Below, piece by piece: positions 10,711-20,967 of a stretch of 64,000 nt of DNA. A program made the translations under genes and the position numbers. Below the pieces are notes generated by a model. That model saw only the letters and a program-made list of their open reading frames with translations, searched no databases and was not told the DNA's origin. How positions within the stretch are numbered: position 1 is the first letter of the stretch; every line of letters starts with the position of its first letter. Location: contig LUGG01000020.1 of the NCBI GenBank assembly GCA_001683735.1, positions 310,001 to 374,000 on the forward strand, given 5' to 3'. The DNA comes from Grifola frondosa (Eukaryota; Basidiomycota; Agaricomycetes; Polyporales; Grifolaceae).

Positions 10711-13050
10711 CCTCGAAGCTCCAAGCTCGCATTCGTTCGTGCTGGCCGGATGACTTGTATGAACGGGAGTCCCGAACCGTTTGACAGGGAAGGCCGCGCT
10801 TCGTGGCTAAGCTGGGAGCGGCCACGGGAGCGCGTCCCGATCAAAGCTTCGCGTGACTGCCCGATTCGCGGGATGCCGGGCGCACGCCCACGCCCATATT
10901 CCAATTCAGCATCGACGGTGCGAACGCAAAGACGTCCCCAGCGCGCCCAGCACAGCACGCTCGCGCGAAGAGACGTCGCGACTTCGGGGGTCGATGGGAC
11001 GCGGCGGAGTGGGAGGTGGGAAGCACCCACGGTAGCGGAGAGAACCGCAGGCCCGCGACGTCGCAGCTGGTCCTATGACCATCCCGGAATACGCGCAATG
11101 ACGCAAACATAGCCTGAGCGATACGGGGCGGCCGCACACGCTCCGCCGGTAGCAAAGAAATCAAAGGCCGCCAGAACCAAGAGACCATGCAGAGGGTCAA
11201 GATGGAAGCAGCGAGCCGGAGATGCGTCGCTCGCCACACGTCCCCCGCGAGCGCGCTCGGAGGGCAGGCGGACGCCCCGAGGGATGCGGATTCCGTACAC
11301 GCACGGTCTTCTGCCCGCTACTTCGCGTTTGGGGGCTCGTAGAAGAAGAGAGCGGAACGAGCAGGTGGATCCCGGGCGCTTGGCGCGCGAAGAGACGAGG
11401 ACTTTGCAGAACTCGAAGAGTAGCGGGTAGGCCCGGCCGAGGAACCGCCAATGGAGACGAGATAAGGTGCCGGGCATCGTTTCGGAATGGGGGGCTCTGG
11501 CGGGGAGTCGAGACCCGGTGCTAGGTGGGAAAGCGGCGGTCGAGGTGGAGAGGGATCCGCGGGGAAGGCTCAACATTGGAAGATGGTCTTCGTAAAATTG
11601 CGTTGGCGGGCAGGAAAGTATTGAGCCGCGATGATGAGCCGGAATCCAGACCAGGAGTGGCTTGGTTGCATCGAGTGTGAAACTTCTGTACTTGATTGTC
11701 GCGGCCGTGTAATGCATGTGGCACGCTAAGCTCTGCGCGACACGAGAGAAACGACTTGCCAAATCCTGTTGAAAAACAGAAAGGATGCCATCTGTTGCAT
11801 GGGTGATAGTGGGAGGTCAAATCTGTTGGCGACGTAGCCAGGACACGACAAATCTAGAAAAGCCCAAGAAGTCAGAAACATGACGGGAACCATCTAGGAA
11901 AAACTTTCGAAAGAGTGGAACTAACTCGTTGAGGATGCTACGGGTATACGTTGCCGAGGCTCCAAGGACGTGACTATCATATGATGGAAGCGGACCAGAT
12001 GGATGGCCAGCAAGATGAGTTGTACGCTGTAGAATGGAAATTGCACCCGGATTTTGACGCATCTGGAAGGTCCAATCCGGCTCAATTTTGTGCAACATGA
12101 CGCGTCCGTGCCCAGAATTTGAATCGCATGCTTGTACAACCGCTGCGCACATTACCCCGAAAAAAATGGGTGCCTAACATTCCGGCGATTGGAATGGTTT
12201 GATATAATGGCATGTTGACGTCGTGTAGATACGTCTAGGGTCGATATGGGATATCTATCATGTGGAATACAACACTGGGAGCAAGAACGGCTGTAGTCAG
12301 ACATTTAAACATTCAGACATTCAGCATCCACTCACCAGAGCACTCAGACTTTCTTGCTTTTTAGAATGCTCGAATACGAACATCAGAAACTTCCTAGAAT
12401 CGAACAACTTCGCGTCGAGCATATGCATATAGCAATGGTGCCTTCATAACGGCATAATGGAGAAGGAAGAACTCCGCTCGCCAATTGCGGAAGACCGCAA
12501 TGACGGCTCGCGGATGAAAACAAACAGCGACACACGGTTGATGCTAGAATAGACAGCCCGCACCTTCGCCGCATCGTTATTTTACCCAGACCATGCAAAT
12601 CATAGAACGGGCAGAGTGTCGAGCGGGAGCCCGAAGTTGTGTGTTCAAGAAAAAAAATGAACGACACGCCACGTGGAAAACACGCGATATGGGAAGCGCC
12701 CGGACTCGCAGTACTGATCGACCGCCATCCTACCACTTTCATTGGACGCTTGAACAGAAGTGTTTAGCTGCCCGACCGGGTGAGCTTTGCTTCCGCAATA
12801 TTGGCCGGGTAAGTGGCCACCCGTCCTATATCCCGTAGCTTATTGAACTAGGTGCGTTGAAGTGCTATATGTACGCCACAGTAAGCTAAGTTGTCAACTT
12901 TTTTGAGCCTCTCAATTGCCATCGCAGCGATGGGACTGTGCGATCCGAAAACTATAGACGATGTGGTAAATTTGAAGCCTAATTGGGTATGCTATATGTC
13001 TGCTTGTTCCGTTCCCCGCTGACAGAGAACAGTCGGAGGGGACGGTTGTG

Positions 13051-13766
13051 ATGTCTCCCTCCGCCAAACCGTTATCCTTTTTGGTTCGCGGCCCGCTCCT
13101 GCGACCGCCCCAGTCGGATGCCGTGGACGGACGGACGAAGATCGAGCCTCAGGGTCTGCCTCCGCCACGATATGCGCCCGAACCGGTAACCTTGAAGAGT
13201 CTGGAGCAGGCTACGATTGATGCAAACACCAAGGAGGTTGATGGCCAGAGATACCTTTTACTCGACGGTGCATGGGTTCCTATTTCCTGGATGCCTCATC
13301 CTGGTCCGCAGTCGGGCTACCTTCCCGCACGACCTGTTCCGGGTGTTTCGAAGAAGGCCAAGGGCCGTGTTCCGCTGACCAAGGACCAGTTGGGACCCAA
13401 ATGGGTTAGGACTTACACTTGCAAAGTGGCGGACTGCCGAAAAGTGTTCTTCCGCTCTGAACATCTCAAACGCCATATCAATGGTCTGCATAGGCACGAG
13501 AAACGTGAGCCCGATTTTGTTGACGTGTACTGCATTTCTCTTTCTCACGTGGTGCTGCCTACTCAGCCCATATGTGCGCACTGCCTTTCTGCACCAAAGA
13601 TTTTGCCCGTCGCGATAACTTGTACCAACACGAGAGGAAGCATAAGGATTACCAACGCATCTTTGACTGCTCATATGACTTCGGTCCCGTGCCGTGCTCC
13701 GTGGACTCGGAGACCGTGAAGCCATCTTCGTTTCTTGAGCCCTTGACTCAAGAGGACTTCAGTTGA
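13051..13766 (+). CDS. C2H2 zinc-finger protein, two C-terminal fingers (gene 2, divergent)
   Basis: Shorter relative of C2H2 gene 1. Exon 1 is 13051-13504 and exon 2 is 13567-13766. Splicing AAAC to CCCATATG joins HEK to PHMCALPFC, which completes finger 2. Finger 1 is YTCKVADCRKVFFRSEHLKR then HINGLH; finger 2 is CALPFCTKDFARRDNLYQHE then RKH. Both keep the C2H2 ligands and the EHLKRH and DNLxQH helix residues shared with gene 1. The N-terminal half (MSPSAKPLSFLVRGPLL...) is short and Pro-rich and lacks the long low-complexity region of gene 1. The ATG at 13051 follows an in-frame GTG; an upstream exon is possible. It sits just upstream of xanthine dioxygenase copy 2, mirroring gene 1 near copy 1. 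It is probably a regulator, but the divergent spacer residues leave binding specificity open. Confidence 0.7.
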
Positions 13767-14366
13767 GGGTATCATCGCAAGCTACCACTATTCGCTGTCC
13801 AGGCCATCATTGTTCTCGTTGCTACGATATTCGATGCTATGTCGAGAACCTGTCTCAGCTTTGATTTTTGCTACCTGTACTCTGCGCTGTCTGTTGTCGC
13901 TACTTGCCTTCCCATCCGTTTGCACCTGTACTGCTTTGCTCTGTTGCTTCTGCTATGTTTTTAGTGCGCCTCGTCGTCTAGCCTCCGGATCCTGCACCAG
14001 TGCTTTCTGTCGTGCCGATTCTATTCATGCCACGTTCAAACATTTCAAGAATGCTCCTTATCTGTGTTTCTGTTTCTATCTAGCTATGGGCTATTACTCT
14101 TTTACGTGACATATGAATTATGCTCAGAAATGATACTTCCGGTTAGACGCCCGCTCTAAACTAGCAATACTACTTCCAGCAATTAATGGTGCACCGTGCC
14201 GGCTCTCACCATGATTATATAGGCAATCCTCAATCCTGCGGATCTAAGCAGACGCTAATGGCGCTGTCCAGTCAGTCGAGGGCGGCTGCACCTTCAACAT
14301 CGTACAATTCGCACCTTGAGAAATATCTCAATACAGCCTCTACGGAACGTATCCCTAGGGTACGCT
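13767..14366. other. Intergenic between C2H2 gene 2 and xanthine dioxygenase copy 2
   Basis: Probably the 3' end of the zinc-finger transcript and the promoter of the dioxygenase. No HGATAR motif was seen here, unlike upstream of copy 1. An open frame from 14186 runs into the dioxygenase reading frame (see that gene). Confidence 0.5.
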
Positions 14367-15867
14367 ATGGCCATCGAAATCGTATCTCTCCCTCTTCCGC
14401 CTCTGCGGATGTCTCGAGGTTTGCCGATTTCGGGCGAGAAGTGAAAGGAATAGATCCTGGCAATCTGTCGTCCGAGCACTTCAAGGAGATCGAGCACTTG
14501 CTTTACAAGGTCAGTACTACCAGCGGTTGCACTGATACGTACGCAGATCTGGAATCGGCTGAGCATCTTGCAGTATGGTGCGTTACTCTTCCGCAATGTG
14601 GATCTTAGCCCGGAGCAGCAGTATGCGCTCACCAAGGTGAGTTCTCCTTGCCACATGAATCAAATAGACATGATCGTGATGATACATTTCCAGGCTTTCG
14701 ATCCCACATGTGAGAATTATGGGCATGGAAACAACAAGACTGAAAATACCAAGAATTCCATCCTCCATCCCCATCTGAAGACTATACCCCGCGTGCCGCA
14801 AGTCCAGCTTATCGGCAGCGGTAAGGTTTATGACCATGAAGGGCTGGCCGAGGCGACGCTCAAGCATCCCTCACACACGACTTTCCATAAGACTCGCGTG
14901 TCCGAGGAAGACGAGGCGCTCGGGTTCACGCGCTTCTATCGGTGGCACATGGACGCAGCGCTGTACGACCTCTCCCCGCCGAAGGTGACGACGCTGTATG
15001 GTGTTAGCGTGCCCCAGGGTCCCCGTCAGCGTGTTCGCTATGATGATGGAACCGGAGACGAGTTGGAGGTCCCACTCGGGACCACCGCGTTCGTGGATGG
15101 AAAGACAATGTTTGACATCCTTCCCCCAGAACTGAAAAGTCTGGCAGTGAGAAGTAAAGTCAAGTATGCTCCGCATCCATATGTATGGATGGCCCCGGCC
15201 CACGCATTGTCGACCGGCCTTGGCATTGAATCGGAGGGCCTGGAAATGTCGCTCAATGAACTTCCGCCTTGGGAGGAGTCGAAGATCAAGACCTTTCCAA
15301 TCGTGTGTTCTAGCATCCCCTCGCTTTTCGGTCGGATTACATCTCATTCGAATTTGAACTCTCTCTAGCTCTGGAAGAATCCTGTGACGAAGCAGCTCCA
15401 TTTTCAGGTGCATCCGTGTGGCGTTTGTGAGTTATTTGTCGACCCACTTCCTGAGGGTGCCAAACGAGAAGGTGCCTTGTACCCTGATGGTGCACATATC
15501 ACCGATCTGGAAGAAGTGCGGGGTTTGCTGTACAAGATGCAACGACCTGCCATCGCACCCAAGGTTGGTTGCTCCGAATTTCCATTTACGTTGGTTTGTT
15601 CTGATTAATGTTACGGCCCTAGCTGGTATACCCGCATGATTGGTACGCTGTCACAAAGCCAAAATTGGTTTGGCGGGTGTACCGCCACTAATATCTACTT
15701 GACGTAGGCACGAGAAGGACCTTATGGTATTCCATAATCGGGGCGTGCTGCACTCCGTCGTTGGGGCGTTCACGAAGGAACAAGTCCGCGCATTCCATCA
15801 GTGCAATCTCGCTGCTTCTGATGATCCTGTCGGTCCCGACGCGGAAGATGTCAAGAAATGGTCGTAG
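14367..15867 (+). CDS. Alpha-ketoglutarate-dependent xanthine dioxygenase (XanA/Xan1-like), copy 2
   Basis: Inverted duplicate of the gene at 2649-4139, with the same exon plan. The long exon reads AFDPTCENYGHGNNKTENTK, FTRFYRWHMDAALYDLSPPK (HxD, with Met for Ile in the middle) and GDELEVPLGTTAFVDGKTMF. It differs from copy 1 by about 21 of about 208 residues by eye. After a 66-base intron (donor GTGTGT at about 15303), LWKNPVTKQLHFQVHPCGV follows. The last exon carries HNRGVLHSVVGAFTKEQ, the distal His, and ends VKKWS, TAG at 15865-15867. The conserved start MAIEIVSLPLPP at 14367 is out of frame with the following SADVSRFADFGREVKG by one missing base near 14400-14402. The downstream frame is open back to 14186, so ATG codons at 14258 or 14186 could give a different N-terminus. 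This copy keeps exon 4 intact where copy 1 is broken. Confidence 0.8.
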
Positions 15868-15993
15868 TGGCGTATAGTAATGATCGGCTCAAGTTACGTT
15901 TTCGCTTCATATAGTGAGCTGAAAATGGGAGTGGTACCTATGTATTCCCCGCATGACGTTGATAGCACGTTGTGCATGTTCCTTGCAATGTCG

Positions 15994-16002
15994 ACTTTAC
16001 AC
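15994..16002. repeat. 9-bp target-site duplication, left copy
   Basis: ACTTTACAC directly abuts the left end of the inverted-repeat element. The same nine bases follow its right end at 16910-16918. A perfect 9-bp duplication is typical of Mutator-like transposition. Confidence 0.9.
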
Positions 16003-16330
16003 CAGGCTCCTGCCCATCCGTCGTAGGCCGTTAGAGGTAATTGTTAGTAGCGCTTAATATGATTATGTAACCACACTCAATACGATCACATGACCCTCCC
16101 TTCCAACTTTTGACCTCTAACTCTCTACGACGGCTGGCACAAAACATTTGTAAACAACGGGCTCCGGCTGGCTACCTCCCCCTTTTGGTAAGAAACTCGC
16201 GGAGATCAATATCTCTTTATTCAGTTGTGGCGAGAGCTATCTTCGACTTGCTGCTCTATGTAACTAGATAGAAGTCAATCTAAAAATGTGTTTTGAGTGC
16301 CATAGTGCAAATACAAATTTACTATGCCAA
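16003..16330 (+). repeat. Left 328-bp terminal inverted repeat of the foldback element
   Basis: Runs from CAGGCTCC to ACTATGCCAA and is the exact reverse complement of 16582-16909 as read by eye. It contains its own internal inverted repeat: CCGTCGTAG-GCC-GTTAGAGGT at 16018-16038 pairs with 16113-16133, 18 of 21 bases. The arm alone could therefore fold into a hairpin of about 116 bases. Confidence 0.9.
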
Positions 16331-16581
16331 CATTCATTAGAAATAATGAGAAACTGAAGTCATGAGAAGGTTACAACTACCACAGTGCATGCCTCCTTGG
16401 AGGTTCTGCCAGTTTGGAGGTTGGGAATCCAGAACAATGGTAGCAGACCAATCCAAAGATATCAAAATCAATGCATAGAAAAATTTACAAGTTCATGAAT
16501 CCAAAGAAGACAAACAGATAGTGCTGGAAGTACAAAAAGAGGGAGGATTACCATTGCAGCACTCTTCATGACCAGTCACTT

Positions 16582-16909
16582 TTGGCATAGTAAATTTGTA
16601 TTTGCACTATGGCACTCAAAACACATTTTTAGATTGACTTCTATCTAGTTACATAGAGCAGCAAGTCGAAGATAGCTCTCGCCACAACTGAATAAAGAGA
16701 TATTGATCTCCGCGAGTTTCTTACCAAAAGGGGGAGGTAGCCAGCCGGAGCCCGTTGTTTACAAATGTTTTGTGCCAGCCGTCGTAGAGAGTTAGAGGTC
16801 AAAAGTTGGAAGGGAGGGTCATGTGATCGTATTGAGTGTGGTTACATAATCATATTAAGCGCTACTAACAATTACCTCTAACGGCCTACGACGGATGGGC
16901 AGGAGCCTG
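16582..16909 (-). repeat. Right 328-bp terminal inverted repeat of the foldback element
   Basis: Exact reverse complement of 16003-16330. Identity stops sharply at TTGGCATAG (16582), where the 251-base centre begins. Its internal hairpin occupies about 16779-16894. Confidence 0.9.
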
Positions 16910-16918
16910 ACTTTACAC
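16910..16918. repeat. 9-bp target-site duplication, right copy
   Basis: ACTTTACAC, identical to 15994-16002, directly follows the right end of the element. Confidence 0.9.
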
Positions 16919-17314
16919 GGCCGTTTTGATAAGAGACCACCATGGTCTGAGCGACCGGGACCTTAGACGCCGACATCGCCAGTGCCTTATTTGACTTTTT
17001 TGACATCTGTGCCATGGTCTGCTTTCGGTGTTCTGGCGACCTCTTCAATCGGTCCCTAGACTCGACCAGTGTCGTCGAACGACGAGCTTTGCAAAATCGC
17101 GACACCATTATGTATCACGTGATCAGCAAGCCTCTCGAGTCTGCTGCGTATCCGCATATCGGCCTCCGGTACTAATTGCTGTGTTCCTTGATGCGACGTT
17201 GAGACTAATTTTGGATTATTTTCGGTTCTGCTGGCCCGGACCGCCTTTGACGAAGCACCTATACCACACTACCACTGCCAGCGCACACCCGCCTCTAGCA
17301 ACAAGCGATATACT

Positions 17315-20015
17315 ATGGCCGAGCAAGGGCTTCGTAAACGAAAGCAAGACTCATCTCTCATAGAATCTACGGATGACAGCAAAAAACCCGTTCGTTACGC
17401 ACTTGTGTTCAATGTACTAAGTTGCGCTCATCTTTTCATGTAGGACGGAAGTCGTGTGACCGTGCATTCGGTCAAGTTCTCGTATATTGTATATATCCTC
17501 TTGCTCGCTGCAGGGGTGTTTGTATATCAAGTATGTTGGGCTTCCCCTCTCCTTTCCTCTGGATGATAACTCAATCAATAACAGAATCTCAGCGTATTTC
17601 AAGTTTTTTTCCACGAATGGCTGGGGTTTTCAGACTGGGACATGTCAGGCACCGGACTAAGCAGGACAGTTGACTTCACGGCGGACGTTCCCAAGCGTGA
17701 TGCGGTAGTCAGTGCCTTCAAGGTACGTGCTTGACGTGGTCATCATCCTTCTATCTAATCCATGTGATCAAGCACGCTTGGTTGGCTTATGGTATGTCTT
17801 TCGTGACATACATCATCTGGAAATTGATAAATGAAATCAGAGAGGGACGCGATGGGCGACGACGAATACCATCCGATTAGTCACAAGGGCAGCAACTTGA
17901 CAGAGGCCGGCGGGATCGGTTATACCGTAGTCGACTCCATTGATACTATGCTACTGATGGGCCTTGATGAGGAGTATCAACGAGCTAGGGACTGGGTAGC
18001 AAGCAATATGACCTTCGAAAGAGATGCAAACTTCAACACATTTGAGGTATGTCATGTTTGTGAACACCCCACTGGCGGCTGATGCGAGTGACGTGGCGCA
18101 GACTACCATCAGAGTTTTAGGCGGTTTGCTATCGGCGTACACCCTCTCTGAAGACCCCATGTTTCTCGAGCGCGCGAAGGACCTTGCGGACCGCATCATG
18201 CCTACCTTTGACACCCCTTCGGGCCTCCCTCTCTCTTTGGTGAACCTGGCAAAACGTGAAGGCGTTCCAGACAAAGATAATCGAGGACTCGTTAGCACTG
18301 CAGAAGTCTCAACTCTTCAACTCGAATTCAAATATCTGAGCCACTTGATCGACGATGAGTCTTACTGGGAAAAGGCAGAGACGGTTGGTATTTTCCGTCG
18401 GCTATCACTGTGCCTAAGTAATAAATCATGGGGTGACCACAGGTCATGAAGATAATCAAAGGGGCACATCTGACCACGGGATTGGCATCAATATTCATGA
18501 AGTAATGTTTTCATCTTAAGAATCTCATCAATGGGTTAACTCTGCTGTCATCCATAGCCCCGAAGACGGCCGGTTTGCCTTATCTGCAATCCGCTTAGGA
18601 TCCCGCGGAGACTCGTATTATGAGTACCTCCTGTTAGTTATTCTTTCTTCATTATAGCAGCGATTCCGGTTCTAACAATGACGATCATAGGAAACAGTAT
18701 ATTCAGACGGTAATTGTTATCGTTACCTCACCTGATAATGCTCTTAATTTTCATTGTAGAATTTTACGGAACCCGTCTATAAAGACGTGGGTGAATTTCG
18801 CAATTTGCATCTTCTTCCAGATGTTTGATCCTTTCCGGCCTCTTCTTGTGCAGATGTATGATGACGCTATCAACGGTGTACAGGCTCATCTCATTCAAAA
18901 GAGCCGCAATGCACGATTGACCTATACCTCGGAGCTAATACCCGAACGCAACGCCGCAGGCGAGATGTCCGTTATTGTATGATTTGCTCGCTATCTTCAC
19001 TGACAGCTATTCGCAACCAGCTCTTGGCGCCTGACTCCAAAACAAGATCATTTAGTATGCTTCTTCGGTGGTTCACTAATGCTCGGGGCGGTCACCTCGG
19101 GAGCAATTGTTCACCCCGTCTCAATCCCTCCTCGCACAAATCAACTATCCGCTCAAGGAAAGAGAGACTGGACTACCGGTATGGAGCTGGTGGAGACTTG
19201 CATGAGGACACACGATACCGCAACGCACGCTTATCCTCTCTTACATTTTTGCTTGGTACTGACGGGGTTTTCATGGTAGCGGGCTGGCACCTGAGATAGT
19301 TCACTTCAGGATCCCGAGCGATCATATGACAGGATCTGGGACGCCGATGGATTGGTATATCAAAGGCGCACGGTACGTTTACTCTCATATCCGCGTTTCT
19401 TATTTACTCACGTCTGTACAGCCCTGGAGAATTCCCTCCGTATGATGCCAGATATATCCTGCGGTGCGTGGCTGCTGATTCTATTTTTTGTGGCCATGAT
19501 TCGATATGACTGCCACTTTCTCATTCTGTAAAGGCCCGAAACAGTGGAGTCCCTGTTCGTCGCCTTCCGACTCACCGGTGACCCGAAATACCGATCATAC
19601 GGCTGGGACATATTCCAAGCAATCGAGAAGCATTGCCGCGTTGAAACTGGAGGGTATGCCAGCGTGGTCAATGTGGATGAAGTTCCCGTACGACTTGAGG
19701 ACAAGATGGAGACTTTCCTGATGGTATATCATCATGATTCCGCTGCTATCTTTTATAAACTCATATTGAGATGACAGAGCGAAACATTGAAGTACCTATA
19801 TTTGCTGTTCGATGACGCGAGCGTTCTGCCACTCTCCGGTATGCTGTCATGTTGTTCTGACGATCGTCTTCTAATTTATTCCTCTTTGTTCAGAGTATGT
19901 ATTCAACACCGAAGTACGTTCTGTTTTGCACCGCTAGAGTACTGACTGACTACGACATCCTTAGGCTCACCCCTTCCCGATCTTCCACCCGACGATTAGG
20001 ACAGGTTTCTCTTGA
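17315..20015 (+). CDS. Class I alpha-1,2-mannosidase (GH47, ER/Golgi type)
   Basis: Trims alpha-1,2-linked mannose from N-glycans in the early secretory pathway. It is a type II membrane protein: the cytosolic tail MAEQGLRKRKQDSSLIE is followed, after an intron, by the anchor FSYIVYILLLAAGVFVY. The luminal domain shows HAWLAYERDAMGDDEYHPIS, YTVVDSIDTMLLMGLDEEY, TTIRVLGGLLSAYTLSEDP, SRGDSYYEYL, DHLVCFFGGSLMLGA, ILRPETVESLFVAFRLTGDP, and YVFNTEAHPFPIF, whose Thr binds calcium in the family. These contain the conserved acidic catalytic positions. The gene is very finely split, with roughly 17 short introns and several tiny exons (for example the one reading KQYIQT). The stop is TGA at 20013-20015. 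All splice joins I checked keep frame, so no lesion is evident. The ATG at 17315 gives the expected tail-anchor layout. Confidence 0.9.
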
Positions 20016-20967
20016 GGTGCCCACGTTCATCGTTTTCCGCCCATCTGTACATATCTATCACATTTATCGTCGGACTAAATTATTATCTCCGCATGCACTC
20101 GGCACCTCCGGTCTCTTCACTAGAACTGACGAGTCCTTGGATTCTGGCGCGGGGCATTCCTGTGTCCGACTTGACATCGCCGATCACGAGAAACTCGTAT
20201 TGTCTTATTGTGACTTTCGTAAAACACCGATCTGGTGCCAGTACTTGGTATCAACGCAGCACCACTTCCCTATAGCATTGCTTATAGATCTTGAATATTG
20301 CCAAATCAACGTGAAACTCAACGCTCTAGTGCTTAGCTTCATGGCGGTGAGAACGTCCGTCACACGCATATACTAGTATTGACCTTGTGCATTTATTTAT
20401 TTACAGATATCGGATGTACGGCAGATGGCCGGCCACCGCGAAAGTAAGTTAGAAAGGCAAGACACATCGATACTTAACTCAGAGCTCAGGTTTAGCTTAG
20501 TTCACGGTAGGATCTTTCGTGACACATTATCCTACGAGTCAGTCACGGTGTAAGATTCCGGCGGCTACTGGCGCTCGCAGCTATTTGAATGACAAACTCT
20601 GTGAGTAAGTACGAACGCATTTGTTCGTTGTTCATGTTTGGTCATATGTCCCATCGTTGCAGTTTTCTGCATGAGCTCAACGACATATCTATTCGATTGC
20701 GCCATCACATCAATGTCACAGTGATCCGGGCATGTATTACTAAGAACCGCTCGTAACAGCATTGCATGGCTGGGCGGAACATTTGTTCTGTCCCCGAGCT
20801 GATTATCGAGGTGTGGAGATGGTTAGTCACGCTAGGGGGCACATTGTTCATCAACGCAGAATCCATACAGGCCACTGCAGCTCAGTGTATTTGTCACAGA
20901 CGCTTGCAAGGATATAAAATGTGGTATGTTCGAATGGTGTTCGAACACAATCGCAACTTTCAACATC
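20016..20967. other. Intergenic, no gene seen
   Basis: AT-richer DNA between the GH47 stop and the SDR start. Short open frames (for example one from 20766) show no motif. It probably holds the GH47 terminator and the SDR promoter. Confidence 0.5.

Larger units (their letters stand above)
8157..13050. other. Gene-poor stretch of nearly 5 kb between the two zinc-finger genes
   Basis: Many short open frames occur on both strands, but none carries a motif I know or a coherent splice model. Most are Pro/Arg/Ser-rich by-products of GC-rich DNA. The first 1.4 kb (8157-9530) is C-rich and is probably promoter and 5' leader for C2H2 gene 1. Small tandem repeats occur at 9130-9163 and 10675-10710. 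A 111-codon minus frame at 11817-12152 stays open but resembles nothing I recognise. The region is the centre of the inverted xan/zinc-finger arrangement. Confidence 0.5.
16003..16909. mobile_element. Non-autonomous foldback transposon, Mutator-like (MULE type)
   Basis: A 907-bp element with 328-bp terminal inverted repeats at both ends, a 251-bp centre, and the 9-bp direct duplication ACTTTACAC on both sides. It begins CAGGCTCCTGCCC and ends GGGCAGGAGCCTG. No open frame of note lies inside, so it must have been moved by a transposase elsewhere in the genome. Long terminal inverted repeats plus a 9-bp target duplication are the hallmark of Mutator-like elements; assignment rests on structure only. 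The arms compare base for base with no difference I could find, and the flanking duplication is perfect, so insertion is recent. It lies between xanthine dioxygenase copy 2 and the GH47 gene and interrupts no recognisable coding sequence. Confidence 0.85.

Noticed and set aside
10557..11239. Several overlapping open frames of 130-170 codons on both strands
   Set aside because: Arg/Ala/Pro-rich in all frames, the signature of GC-rich non-coding DNA. None has a domain.
11817..12152. 111-codon minus frame (MCAAVVQACDSNSGHGRVML...)
   Set aside because: No motif, no splice partners and no support beyond length. Frames this long occur by chance here.
13810..14109. 99-codon Cys/Leu-rich plus frame after C2H2 gene 2
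   Set aside because: Lies in the probable 3' untranslated region. The composition reflects a pyrimidine-rich tract, not a protein.
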